Assembly (NCBI GenBank): GCA_021234535.1
Contig: CM037840.1
Location: forward strand, 17,687,415-17,751,414
DNA: 64,000 bases
DNA from: Stichopus chloronotus
Lineage: Eukaryota > Echinodermata > Holothuroidea > Aspidochirotida > Stichopodidae
Direction of reading: 5' to 3'
Below are positions 12,282-24,949 of the stretch, piece by piece; position 1 is the stretch's first letter; every line of letters begins with the position of its first letter. A program made the translations under genes and the position numbers. The notes under the pieces were generated by a model, which did not search any database, was not told the DNA's origin, and saw only the letters and a program-made list of their open reading frames with translations.

Positions 12282-15200
12282 CTGACAAAGAGAAAATAAG
12301 AATCATGAAATAAAATACAATCAAAGCAACTTAGTCTCTAATCAAAGTAACTTCAATAGTATGGCTTAAACCAAACACAGAAAGAATAATCATATGATGG
12401 GAATGGTGTATACTAGTGACTATTTGGGGTCCTAAATTCAAACCCAGTAATTTTCAACTCCTACCAATCCATTGCCTGGGTACCAGACAAGAATGTTTGG
12501 CCTAACCTTAATACTGGTGTTTCCACAGTGCCTTAACTAGCTCATAGTGTGGAGGGGTCTTTTGCTAGTGTTTACCATCAAATGCTAAGTTTGTTTTTGT
12601 TTCAGATCAAACCTGATACATATTACTGCATAGTTCCATTTAAGTTACATTTATAACACACCGAATAGGACAGATAACATCCACTATTTAACAAAGAAGT
12701 GTTGTTGTTCACTTTATGGTGAAGAAATTTTGAAACTGGGTCGTAAACGTCGAACACATACCTGGGTTAAAACACTAGTGTTATAATAACTACAAATGTG
12801 AGATGCAATTCTGACAAATGCCATTCATAATTTTCACTACTAGTAAATGAATGCCAGTGTTTATTGAGTAATAAAGCGACATACCACCATTTTGTGTGTG
12901 CTATTCTTTGCTCTAAGCCAGTATTGAAGTATATTAAACTAGGCCACTGTATGTCTGTGTTATGTAAATTACACAATTTTGATTGCATTTATAGATGTAT
13001 TCATTTAGGAGACAAATATGAGGGTGTGAGGTGTCACTGGTTTGATTTGAAACCATTGATGACATCACCACAGAGGCAGAGTGGACAGAGGAGATGGCCG
13101 AGATCTGCTCTTTCAGTCATGGCATCATCATTGTTCTCAACCCAAATTAATGATAGAGCACCCTCATATTTATCTTCATTCATAAATGAGGACCAACAAC
13201 TGTTTCTGGACAAAATATCATTAATGATATTTAGTCCTTCCAACATGCCCTGCATTTGCTTTTCAACACTAATAAACATGAAAACGTACCAACTGTGAAC
13301 AATGTGCTGGCTACACAAAGCACAATGTAGCCCTAGATGTATTTTATCATAATCTATTTCAACAATAAACAATTTCTAGGTAATTGAAAGAGAGACCTTT
13401 TGACTCATTGTGCAATGCTGACGGTGACATCATGTCCATGCAGAAACAAGGAACCATTTGGCTAGCATAGCAAGTAATCCAATGTTAGTTAGGATACAAT
13501 ACTACATTATCATTTACTTAGTATTAATGACTGAAGGAATATGGATTAAACCTTGTGTGGCTGTCAATTTTATCATTTACTGTAGGATTGTTTGAGTGAA
13601 ATAGACAAGTTAATTGGTGCCAAAATGGCACCAGTAGTAAAGAAAAAAAAAAAACAAACTGTGAAAGACAGTGTGCATTGAATGAACACACTGGTTCATC
13701 TGGATGTTATGAATTAATGATCTCCTGAAAGACATGTTGTGCATTAGGCTAACTATGGGATAGGAACACATTTATAAGGGAAACAAGTTAGGCATTCTCT
13801 TCTCTTGCAGTGGGGTGAAACCGTACACGTTTCTTTGGCAGATCTAATGAGTGACCTTAGGCTGATATAAAAATTTACATAATAATTTACAAAGTCACTC
13901 ATGTGTATCCCTGGCTAAGAATAAGAATGGCTTATACTTATGATAATCAGTTGCATTGAATGAATGAGCATATGCACATACTTATTCCTACAGTACTAGA
14001 GTAGTTTATACTGTGTGTTATCATGGTTACCATTTCTGCGACATCACCCATGCTACAAGTTGCACAATGTACTTGAACAACTGTAGCGGGTTGATCATTC
14101 ATAGTGCTATTCTTATTACTGAAACTCCAACCAGTTTCCAATACTATTTTAAATTGGGTTGTCATGGGTTGTCAGCCAATCACGTTGCAGGAATTTATTA
14201 CGGGCATTTATTTATGAATGGAAACCTCATTTTTTTATGTTTCATCACAAGATAAGTAAAGAGATTACATATGGATTTGCAGAGATCATGAATAAAGCTT
14301 GATGTGACACAATTTGAAGCCCTTTGTACCCAGAAGGGACTCTTCACGCTCTCCGTTAGGACTCTTCTGGCAGAACAGACCAGCTCAAAGCAGTTATTGA
14401 AGGCAGACAGAATTATTGTTTAAAGTGAACATGATGAATGACTTTCCTTGAAACATGATTCTGTCCAAGTGTTCTAATGCTCTTCCTGAAGAAGATTAAA
14501 GTACAGGGCAAACGAAACATTACTATGCTATAGATTTACACTTTGTAATTGTACATACAGTACTTGTTTATGTCACGGAAGCCAGGCTTTCACCTAATAC
14601 ACACCAGCGTATATATTTACACATTGGGATGTATACTTACCTAGTATAACACTGTAAACAAAAAGTTGACCTCCCTAACATAAACAACTTCTTTGCAGGC
14701 TAGAACACTGATGCATGTCATATATCTGTCATGTGACATAACCCATGGTGAAACAAACTGTTGTTATCTTATGTCAAGTTTGAGAAGGTAAAATTTGGTA
14801 GCACATATAGAAGTGTATCATGGATTCGTTCATTTTCAAAGTGGTCTGTCATCTACAATGGAATGTAATGACACCCGTTCTAAACAAATGTGACATACTC
14901 TCTCAACATTTTGCCTACTAGGTTGTTCACAAATGCATCCTCTGTGACAGTAAATGCTTGTAATGTTTTAATTCATCCCTTAGAGTTAGAGAATAAAGGA
15001 CGACATCAGTTACACACACACACACACACATAAAAGGCTTTACCTCCCTAATAACCAGTGCAAGCTCATTACTGTCCCATACTAACAAATAGAGCACAGT
15101 CTTCACTCACCAGTAAAATTCATCCACCTTCTCAATTCAGAAATAAACTCTAAATGATAAATTTGGACAAATACTCTCAGCAACCTAATTGAGAGTTAAC

Positions 15201-15880
15201 AAGCTGAATTTCTTAAAGCCCTGATTACCTCAATAACATTAGCGTGACTAGAGATCGGAGCCTCTATGACTCACTTGATAGGTTGACTGAATAATATTAA
15301 AATAAATATTCAAATTGAACTTCTCTGGATGACAAAAGGAAAGAAGCTTCACCAAATGTAAAGAGATTATTGATACTGTATAGAGAAATATATTAAAGTA
15401 AGGTTGAATGGCAGATATTGAAATCATGCAGTATAAAGGGCAGATGAAGTAACATTAAGTGATATGAAAAGTGCACCTAAAGTACTGTAACTATGGCAAA
15501 TGGTGTCAGCCACACAGTACAGTGTCATGATCAGTAACCACACCATGTAACAAGTCAGTGCTCCGGTGCACTGATCATTGTGGTTAAGCATTACAATGTA
15601 CTTCACCTTCACAATTCATATTCTGAGTGTATCTTTTAAACCTACATGTATACTATCTAGTACACATAGACTTCATGGCATACAAGTTACAGTCGATGTT
15701 CTCGTTTAGTATACCATACAAGATCTATTAAACCCCTGAGTCTGATCGACATGACAAATGACCATCAGGAGTGACAAAACATTGTCACATGATCAAAAAT
15801 TGTCAGCTCTGATTAATTACAACAAGCAATATTACATGATCGATGACCATGGAGTGATCTAATTATTAAACATTACTAAC
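12282..15880 (-). other. NOS1AP: NOS1AP intron 4
   Basis: 3,599 bp, phase 2. Apart from a CA microsatellite (15012-15030) I see no family repeat. Open frames on both strands around 12864-13372 overlap in opposite senses, lack any domain and look like chance. Confidence 0.85.
15012..15030. repeat. (CA)n microsatellite
   Basis: Nine uninterrupted AC/CA units. Confidence 0.9.
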
Positions 15881-15933
15881 CTGTAGATGGCATGCTTCAT
15901 CAACTGATAACGATCTTCATTCCAGTTGTAATC
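15881..15933 (-). CDS. NOS1AP: NOS1AP coding exon 4 (short PTB exon, 53 bp)
   Basis: A very short exon encoding DYNWNEDRYQLMKHAIY plus two bases of an Arg codon. It corresponds to EWTWDESKMLVMQDPIYR in human NOS1AP; the spacing W-x-[ND]-E, the M and the terminal IYR are kept while the rest has diverged. The acceptor is CTGTTAG (15934-15940) and the donor CTACAG|GTTAG (15876-15880). The 3' intron is phase 2, and the codon is completed by the first base of the next exon (AG|A). The variant LLLLQ stretch found at this position in some vertebrate isoforms is absent. Lower similarity than the other exons, but order and phase support it. Confidence 0.92.
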
Positions 15934-16880
15934 CTAACAGAAGAAATAAATAACAATAACATCTAGAAAAATTGAAATAGGAATTGATGCTTTTACACGA
16001 TGAGAGTAAAGTATCCAAAAATACAGCACAACTTACGTATTAATTAATGTTTTACTTAAATCAACAACTGCATCAAAACTAAGTTTTTCTTAAGTTGTCA
16101 CATGGTCAGTCATTGCTAGACACAACTACTGTATCTTGTCACACAGCTGGTCATGGCTAGACATCTTATTGCCATTTCTATCATATGAACCAATGCAGTA
16201 AGTTAAGTGTAGTAAATTTTTCAAATACTGGTAAAATATTTTGCAATTGAAGTCTCAAAACCAGATTACTTCTGAATTTGAGGTTACATAGAAGACATGA
16301 CCAAATATGCTCTCGAGGGATGACTTCATACAAATTGCAATTCTTAGTTACCCTTGTGGCACTAATAATTTATCTAGAATCAGTGTGACCAACATTTCAA
16401 CACACTGCACGTTTAACTGCTGGCTATTGAACATGAAACTACTGTGTTGTTCACTGTGTGGTCTGCAGAATTTACTATGAACCTAACAGAAGTTGAACCA
16501 GAAAGCCAAAAGGCTTTGTGATTCCTTGCTACATGGTTATATTACAACAAACATGAATTATTCAAATGACAAGTATAAGATCAACTGCAGTTATTTTTGC
16601 TTGATACACCACAAGCCTTTAACCCAAAATGACCTTTATTTTGGTGACCTAAAATGACTGCCACATTTGATGTCCACCAAAAGCAATAGGGATCACCTAC
16701 CCAGGCCATACAACCCACACATCCAGTACAGTATGAGTACGGTATGAAATCAGTCAACATTATCTCTGAGCTCCAAGAAAGACACAAGTAATCAATGCTG
16801 CTTCTAGTCTTGCCTGTTGTTAGTTGAATCAAATAACTCAACCTTACCTCATCTGAACTCAGCTTGTCTGCCATATTTAC

Positions 16881-17090
16881 CTCAAAATTCTTGTAAACCA
16901 CCAGGATAATTTCTTCCTTGTTACATGTAGCTTTTAACACACTCAAACAGTCAAAGTCCTGGTAAGTTGACCCTAAGTTATGATTCCTCCACAATATTTT
17001 TGCTTCCTCCATCTTTTCCAACATTGTGAAATATGATTGAAAGCACTCCAATTTGATTGTTAAGAAACCTTGTTCTGCTACCAGCTGTTC
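16881..17090 (-). other. Exon-like open segment inside R1, product not recognised
   Basis: A 70-codon stretch, phase 0 at both ends if the acceptor is CCAGAG| and the donor GAG|GTAAAT (16875-16880). The frame stays open without a stop for about 165 codons overall. The composition is protein-like: EQLVAEQGFLTIKLECF, TMLEKMEEAKILWRNHN, then VLKATCNKEEIILVVYKNFE. I do not recognise the family. It lies in NOS1AP intron 3 on the coding strand and would be in frame if spliced in, but it would interrupt the PTB domain, so a captured exon from another gene or a chance frame is more likely. The polypyrimidine tract is weak. Confidence 0.3.
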
Positions 17091-17712
17091 CTCTGGATAT
17101 TGATATTATCCAAATAAATGACAGAACAGATGGTTTTTTTATTTTCTTCATTTTTTTCATAAACCCATTAACATTCCATTGCATGCTTTTCTATCTGATC
17201 CCATGACCTCCCATACCAAGACTCTCTCTCTGGACAACTTATTACCCCCCACACTAGAAGTTACTCACTTAGTTACAAATGCAGTACTGTAGGGAGCAAT
17301 CCCATTGAGTTAACTGCGTGCGAGAGAATAAACACTTGCTATTGCACAATGTAGATCAATATATATTTGTACGGTAGTTTATAATAACCACAATAACGGT
17401 GTTTAGGCTATTATTATTGTTTTATAGTGAAAAATTATCCCTTCCTCTCTATTGATAAGCATTAAATTTCACAGGGTCGTGAACCTGTTAATAACAGACA
17501 ACCTTATCAAGTTTAAAACAAATCTGACCCATGGATAAGGAACTACGGCAGTTTTAAAATTTTTTATGTTTTACCCCATAACCTCATTAATATGCAAGAT
17601 TTGGACACCAAAAACAGTAGGGCTCATCTACTCAATATGGGCAACCAACATGCCAAAAATGAAATTACTCAGAGTTACCCTTCTTGAGATAGAGTGTTTA
17701 CGAGCAACCGTC

Positions 17713-17764
17713 ACACACACACACACACAGACACACACACATACACACACGCATACACACCCAC
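17713..17764. repeat. (CA)n microsatellite at the right end of R1
   Basis: Imperfect CA repeat with GACA, TACA and GCATACA interruptions. All well-kept copies of this element end in such a tract. Confidence 0.9.
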
Positions 17765-17867
17765 ACACGACATCATGACTGCATAGATTCCCCTGCCTAC
17801 GGCAAGGAATCAATAAAGCCAGATAACCTATAGAGGCTTTCCAAAATCTGGCAACTTTAATTCAGCA

Positions 17868-19217
17868 ACCAGAAAGCCAAAAGGCTTTATGATTCCTTGC
17901 TACATGGTTGCATTATAACAAACATGAATTATCCACACAAGAATAAGATCAACTGCAGTTATTTTTCTTGATACACCACAAGCCTTTAACCCAAAATGAC
18001 CTTTATTTTGGTGACCTGAAATGACCTTGACATTTGACATCCACCAAAAGCAATAGGGATCACCTACCCAGTATGCCCAACCCACACAGCAACTATGACA
18101 TCAGTCAACATTACCCTTGTGGAGTTAATGTGTTAGCAAGGTTTGACCTCAGGTGACCTCAAACGACCTTTGACCACCACAAACAAACGAAGTCTTCTAC
18201 TTAGTAAATACAATCTACACATCAAGTAAGACATCAGTCAAGGTTAGACTCCTGGAGATATTGTGTTTACACATATTTACAGTTTGACCTCTGGTGACCT
18301 CAAATGACCCTTGACCTCAATCAAAACAATAGAGATCTTCAGCTCATTATTACTAACCCACACACCATGTATTACATCAGCCGTGGTTACTCCTCTGGAG
18401 ATATTGTGTTTTCAAGTTTTTACAGTTTGACCTCTGGTGACCTCAAATGACCTTTGCCCCTCACCAAAGATAATAGGGATCATCTAATTAGTATGACCAA
18501 GCAACACAAAACGTATGACATCAGTCACAGTTACCCTCTTGGAGATAATGTGATTACAAGGTTTTCACATTTTGAACTGTGGTGACCGCAAATGACCTTT
18601 GATCTCCACAAAAAATAATATGGATCATCTACTCAATATGACCAACCAACACACCACGTATGACATCAGTCACAGTTAATGTTCTGGAGATATTGTGTTT
18701 ACAAGGTTTTTACAGTTTGACCTCTGGTGACCTCAAATGACATTTGACCTCCACCAAAAACAACACGTATCATCTACTTACTATGAACAACCAACACACC
18801 AAGTATGACATTAGTCACAGTTACCCTTCTGGAGATAATGTGTTTACAAGGTTTTCACAGTTTGACCTCTGGTGACCTCAAATAACCTTTGACCTCCACC
18901 AAAAACAATAGGGATCACCTACTCAATATGACTAACCCACACACCCAAGTATGACATCAGTCACAGTTACCGTTCTTGAGATATCATGTTTACAACGTTT
19001 TCACATTTTGCCCTCTGGTGACCTCAAATGACCTTTGACCTCCACCAAAAACAATAGGGATCTTCTACTTACTATGACCAACCCACAGAGCAAGTATGAG
19101 ATCAGTCATGGTTACCCTTCTTGAGATATAGGGTTTACAAGAAGCTTCACACACACATACACACACACACGACATTAGGACTGCATAGATTCCTTTTGCC
19201 TGCGGCAAGGAATCAAA
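17868..19217 (+). mobile_element. TGACCT-array element, copy R2, eight ~145-bp subrepeats
   Basis: The most complete copy. Left end AGAAAGCCAAAAGGCTTTAT, right end CTGCGGCAAGGAATCAAAAA, inverted around GATTCCTTGCC. Inside are eight head-to-tail subrepeats; the first half-site falls at 18144, 18285, 18428, 18573 (mutated), 18718, 18863 and 19009, a period of 141-146 bp, after an eroded first unit near 17995. Each unit has TGACCT, four bases, TGACCT, four bases, TGACCT, one base, TGACCT, then CCACCAAAAACAATAGGGAT and a block containing TATGACATCAGTCACAGTTA. The best DR1 (TGACCTTTGACCT) is at 19029-19041. A CA tract (19150-19171) precedes the right end. Confidence 0.75.
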
Positions 19218-19859
19218 AATGTGAAATGTCAATAAAAAAGGTACTTATGAGATAAAGTTTACATTAAGGTGTCATTTAACAAATGTTTGGTGCAATACTT
19301 ATCAGCATTTGCAGCTTTCATCAGACAAAGAACTTGAAATAAAGCATGAATGGAACCCTTATTAATATTAGAATATTCCATCAGTTAACTACAGCAATTA
19401 CAGATCATATCAATGTTACAAAGCTCTACCACTTACATCTGGAATGTAATTTAGTCAAATTTGCCAAAGCATGTGCCACTTCAGTCTTGAATGTAATTTA
19501 GTCCATACATGTAGTCTATATACTGACCAGTACTGAACTTCTACAGTTTATCAAACTCAAAAGCTGTTTTATTAAAAGATTAGAAGAGGCAATAAGCTGT
19601 CTTCAGAGTTGACTGTCCCTGGGTTATTATTTTTTCAAAATCATAACTAACAAGGAGCTTTGAATTGAAAAGAAACAATGAGGGGGCATCATCAGCAACA
19701 ATGAATATCAAAGAATACAAAATACATTGATATTGTTGTATTTATAATTCTCACAAGAAATTAAAGCTTTCTTAAATTAATCCAACTGGCAAAATATCCC
19801 TTTTAAAAGTGATTTCCTCTCAGCTTAAGTGTGAGTGAGTATGAATGACTGAGAATTAG

Positions 19860-20410
19860 AGTTTTAACAGTTGTATGACATGCATCTAGAAAAGAACTGG
19901 CCTTATTCAAAGGTTGTAGAGTGAAAACCTGAATCCAAATCCATTGGAATGGTGTTTCTCTCAAGTTGTTATCATTTTTTAAGGTATGGCTTTTCAAAGT
20001 TTGGAAAAAAGGAAAAAATGATGACGTGTCTGTATTTTCTTGTTAGGCTTACATATCTCTTGATTATTTCATTGCTGGGCTTCACAGAGTTAAGTGATAT
20101 CAATATTTGTAAAGGAGAAAATACATGCTAAACAAAATCCTCGGAACATACCATTCTCAAATTTGCACTTGAAAAAAGGTTAAGTAAACATACGATACCA
20201 TAAGTAGTATTGTGCAAGTGCCTCTCATGATGGCATAAATTTGCGTATGTAACCATGTTTATTCATGAAGCTGGTATAAGACAGGAATTTGCATGTAAAA
20301 TTGTCAATACTCCATGGACTTCAATGGAATTTGTGGCTATTTTTAAAATTTTATTTATACAGCCAATATTCCAAAATGTCATTTTTATGTCACACAACCT
20401 TTAAGGTCAG
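19860..20410 (+). mobile_element. Family A dispersed repeat, copy 2
   Basis: Shares with copy 1 (11235) the blocks GACATGCATCTA, CTTTTCAAAGTTTG, ATATCAATATTTGTAA, GAGAAAATACATGC and GCCAATATTCCAAAATGTCA in the same order and orientation. Confidence 0.7.
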
Positions 20411-22571
20411 TTTAAGTTTCTTAAAGCAGACAGTTAAATAGTATTATGTATTGTATGCTACATGTTTCATTACTGCAAATGAGCACTGAGTACTGAAATC
20501 TAATATCATATAGCACAGTATATGAATACAAGTTATATAACATAACAGATGTATACTCTTGCAGAGAATACATTTTTAATGTGAACTTGATGGAGTATGA
20601 AGTCTGGCGGCAAGTAAGCACAGCAGGGTTACGTAGTATTATACACTTCACACAGACATGGACAGTGCACCAATTGCTCACACTGTAACGTGTCATGTTT
20701 TATCTGGATACTGAAATAGTAGCTCTGTTGTGTCGATGTGTCACATACAATGCTAATATCACTGATCCACAGACAGTATAAGTATGACAAAATAAGAAAA
20801 CCGATTTAAACCACAACTTACTGATACGGGGCCTCCTTCATGCTGACCCTACTCAATAATTAGCTTATGACAATCTTGTAAATGATATGGTATAAGATAG
20901 TAGGCACATAGTCTCCAAAAGAATTATCAGGATTGAAATTCTATAAACAAACATGAAATTATTCACAATTCATATTCCATGTACATATTTCACACCATAA
21001 AGTCAAAAGTATGAACTAGTATATAAGTATGCTTGAACAGGTTGTACTTTAGGGGTCAAGATTCTGCAAGGCCACCTAATTTGATTTGCTGTAGATCTGA
21101 CCATACTATGACAATCTCTCTACAGCCAGAAATATGTACAGAAGTATTCTACACACATACACACACCCTAAATCTAGCTCTAGTAATTTTGAGAAGGTTA
21201 ACAAGGTAATCTACTTTCATGTTGTGACAGCAATCCCAAGCACACTTCTCTTCATTATCATGCCAGCATGAAGTTAAAGGTTAATACTAAATCAACATGC
21301 AACCTTATGTTGAATCTCTTATATCATATATTTTTGGTTTCAAAGCCTCCTGTGTGGCAGTATGCAACCCTATGGCATTAAAGGGCATTGAAGGACATCA
21401 TAAGATACACAGAAACCTTCTGCAAACCATGGTAGAAAGCAAGTATAGAGTTTACTTGCCTCTAGCAATTCTTCCCCATACACATCATAACATTGGCTTC
21501 CTGGTTTCCCTATCATTCACTTTGATATTTTTGGAACATTCTCACATCACGGGATCCGTCTCTTCCCATGGCAAATTTTGCTCCCAGCACATCACTAACA
21601 TAGATCTAACTTTTCCAAAGATATTAACATTTCTCCTGCAGAGATACAAAAGTGTGTTTGAAAGTTACCAGCAACATGCTAGAGACAAAAAGCTTTGATA
21701 AACACAACCAGACACAGTGATCCAAGTGAAGAATAAGAAGGGGGAGGGGGATCCTAAGATGTGTGAGGTTACGAGATAACAAAGGAAGCATCATCATAAT
21801 CAGCAAACTAACAAAATTTATCTGAATGCATGTTTTCTTAACTATGGGTACACTGTTAACAAAATGTTGAATATTCAGCTGGGTTTGAAGTAAATCAAAG
21901 GAGCTTTTGGTCCAAATTACCCCCGACTGAGTGGTACTCACCACAGATGAGGATAAATGTCAGTGGGCAATACTCATAAGGGTGTATGTGAATGGTACTC
22001 ATGATACTAAAAACTGCAGCAAAACACTGGCCCTAGATGAAGCAAACAGTGAAAACAACAGGTGCATATCAAGAAACTTGTTTCTTTCAATAGGAAAACA
22101 TGTAGTGACCTAAAACAGAATTTCAATCTGAAGGACCATAAACAATAGGAAAAGTAAAGACCATCACCATCCTTGTGATAGAAATGGTAAAATATGTAAT
22201 CTCTACTTCAGTGAAGCCACCTGCTGTTAGTGAATGAGACAATAACCCCCTGCAATCTTTCAAATTGATTCTTTCATGATCTGTCACAAATATTTTCTAT
22301 TCTCACTTACCTGTAAAAGGGATGAAACTGATGCAGTTTTAGATTCAGTTTTGATCCTTCTACTAGAATAAAAATTAATGTGACATGACCTAGATCAGTC
22401 ACAATGTGTTCAAAGCATAAAGAGTTTTCAGTCAAAAGAGAATATGTCAAATTCCTTTCAATACCTTGATAAATTTCTAAATGTATTGTGGATGAGGTGG
22501 GGGGGGAGGGCATGATACATGTTTATAGCAAATAGCAAAGATATAGTGATGGAGAGACAACAGTTTCTTAC

Positions 22572-22667
22572 CCGTTTTTTCTTCTTTCTGAGAGATACTG
22601 AGACACCTTCAACACTGATGGTAATGTTTACCTTCTTCTTCTTGATTCCTTTGGCTTTAAATTCATA
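22572..22667 (-). CDS. NOS1AP: NOS1AP coding exon 3 (PTB domain, lysine-rich strands)
   Basis: A 96-bp exon of 32 codons beginning [20 protein letters not shown] and ending with a basic run RKKKKR. Vertebrate NOS1AP has YEFKAKNIKKKKVSIMVSVD followed by GVKVILKKKKK, so the register is unambiguous. The acceptor is CTCAG (22668-22672) after a short pyrimidine tract; the donor is CGG|GTAAGAAAC (22567-22571 for the first five bases). Both flanking introns are phase 0. It encodes the central beta-sheet strands of the PTB domain. Confidence 0.97.
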
Positions 22668-24460
22668 CTGAGGGTAAAATCAAAACACAAGAGAATAAAA
22701 CAATGAACAGGAACATACAGGAGCAAGGAAAACAAGATGTAGAAAGACACTTCACCAAAGTGCTTTAAGTCACTTGAGATGGACTTCAGTCCCAGTGGCA
22801 GTGTGGCTGGGGGGGGGCTTGATATCCAAGAATTTTTTCAGAAGGGCACCAGAGTGAAAGGGTGCCTGGGAAGGGAGCCTGAGAAGGAGTTTTCCCCGAA
22901 TCTATGGGGTATTTTTCTTCAAAAATATATTTTGTTCTGCTCTGCATAAAACAATGGTGACAATTTGCTTAGATAGCGTTCCTATCATTTTAGCTATCAA
23001 TTGGGAGGGAATGGCTATAACTCCCCCCTAAGGAAGGAAGGAAGGATGCACCAATGTTGCCACTGTTAGTTTAGTCCAATGATGGTAAATGCAGGAAAAA
23101 CATTAGGTGGTACAGAAGAAAACGTAAAAACCAGTAAGTTCTTCTAAAAGTTTCTAGACATCTCTAGCATGCAACGAGAATGCAATAGTTGTGAGAAGAC
23201 AGGAAATACAGGACTGAAATACACTGATGCTAACAATAAACAAACTTAGGTAACTATGTTGGTATTTGGGTGTAAACTTCAACCTGGTACAGCTGTGAGG
23301 GCTTTGTTTACAGCAACAAAATCTGGAAAGATGACACTGTCTGACAGAGAACCAATAAAGTGATTGTCCTCAACAAGGTTTTACATTCTCAAGTCATAAA
23401 AGTTATGACAAAAGAAATAAAGCTTATCAGCTGTAAAGGAATGCAAGAAGAACTAAAAAAATGAGACATATCACAGTGATGGATCACTGACACATAATCT
23501 GCTATACTAGTGGTAACCCAACAGTTCTTAAGACAATATCTCAAACTTTCATGATCTAACCATACATCCAATCAAATGCATCTCTCCTTTTTTTTATTTG
23601 ACTATTGTCTCAGAGATAGAAATAGATGTCATATTTCACATATAAAGAACCCTAGTGAATGAGCCATGGATTCAACAAATAGTTCAAAAGGAAAAAGGAT
23701 CTATTCCAAAGAATATATTGAAATTAAAAAACTGAGTGGGAGCTGGGTCTATCCATGGAAGGAGAAAGCTGTCATCATTTAGTGAAATGTGATTGGGTCA
23801 GGAAGCGGAGGACTCTGCACAAACTTTGAGAATTCATTTTCAACTACATACATGTCTTTCAGTTAGTTGCATGAATGTGGCAGTTTTGCAATATATCAAA
23901 GCTTTCTCCTACATTAATAGGAAATCTCCCCAGGCAATCTGGCATGTACCTAGGGGGTTAACCTTTACTAAAGGCTCTTCATTCTTGGTGAAAGACTATT
24001 CAGAGCGGAGGAAACATTAATGTCACATATCAGCTTACTAGGTTTATCACTCACTTCAATACATTTTTGCAGACATAGAAAGTGCAGAAATGTTTATGTT
24101 CTAATTTGATGGGTGTTCCTGTGGGTAATGTGACCTAAATCTTGGCACAAAGGTCTAAGTTTCATGTGCACATGTGGACTGGATCAATTTACACACAAAA
24201 GAATTCATTGTAAGATTATATGTAACAGGTGCTGAAGTGATACATATTCTAGTTACAAAATGCTTCATGTAAACACAACATAAGGACGAATCTTTTAGAA
24301 GAGTATTCTATGACCTTTCACCACAATAAACATACATGGGAAGAAAAATACATAGGTCAGATACCAACCAGTCCACTATAAGTGGTTACCTTTGCTATAA
24401 AGATTGTGACTGGATGGGTTGTTATACATTCAATTACATTGAAACCAAACAACTGGATGG

Positions 24461-24522
24461 TGTGGGCATTCACAAGTGACTACACTTACCCCTTGCTAAC
24501 ATGTGTCTATGATGTGAATCCA
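24461..24522. mobile_element. Internally deleted copy of the GGGGTAAGTAT inverted-repeat element
   Basis: The left terminus (GTGACTACACTTACCCCTTG) is joined directly to the outer part of a right terminus (GTCTATGATGTGAATCC), so the whole core seen at 25448-25627 is gone. Confidence 0.6.
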
Positions 24523-24949
24523 ATGGTGCAGTGCCTCAAGACAGTATTCAAACATAATTTACTTACAGCTAAGACTAGTTCAAACTGAGGAGAGATAAAC
24601 CAGTCTGAGGGTGTAGTAACAACACTTTTCTAATGTTCTAACCAGAATATTTTTCTGCAAACTTTCACACAAGGCATACACATTGTCACACAGAAATCCT
24701 TAATTCCATGATTTGGGCACGAAGAAAACAAAAGAGGAGTGAAGACTTGGACTTACAACAAGAAAGATATGTGGGAATTGTTAAGTAGCATTAACTTGTC
24801 ACTGTTATATTGGTACAAGGATGCCAGCTAATGGTTCCTTGGAAATTTACTGGAAATTTTTTTTTTTTCAAGTGGCCCCACCATCTGCTACTCCAGGGGT
24901 CCGGAATTGGGCTGACCTGTGTCCACTGTGGTGTCCACTGTGGCAAACA

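Larger units (their letters stand above)
16495..17822 (+). mobile_element. TGACCT-array element, copy R1, with non-repeat cargo
   Basis: The left end (GAAAGCCAAAAGGCTTTGTG then ATTCCTTGC) matches the left end of R2. The right end (GGCAAGGAATCAATAAAGCC) is its inverted counterpart, so the copy has terminal inverted repeats centred on GATTCCTTGCC. The left 265 bp and the right 260 bp, including the CA-rich tract at 17713-17764, are family sequence. Between about 16760 and 17560 the sequence is unrelated to the other copies and includes a long minus-strand open frame (16881-17090 is its best part). This copy has either captured or been invaded by foreign DNA. Confidence 0.65.
15934..22571 (-). 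other. NOS1AP: NOS1AP intron 3
   Basis: 6,638 bp, phase 0. Holds two adjacent copies of the TGACCT-array element (16495-17822 and 17868-19217) and family A copy 2 (19860-20410). The stretches 15934-16494 and 20411-22571 show nothing I recognise; an open frame of 133 codons at 21297-21698 has no family resemblance. Confidence 0.85.

Noticed and set aside
12864..13372. Two overlapping antisense open frames of 144 and 112 codons
   Set aside because: Opposite strands over the same DNA, no family resemblance; treated as chance.
17566..17813. Open frames rich in TH and CV dipeptides
   Set aside because: Translations of the CA microsatellite at the end of R1.
21297..21698. 133-codon plus-strand open frame
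   Set aside because: No recognisable family, low-complexity composition, antisense to the gene's intron, no splice structure.
22307..22513. Minus-strand open frame ending in CAG|GTAAGTGAG, directly beyond exon 3
   Set aside because: The donor is strong, but the translation resembles no part of NOS1AP and exon 3 to exon 4 continue directly in phase 0.
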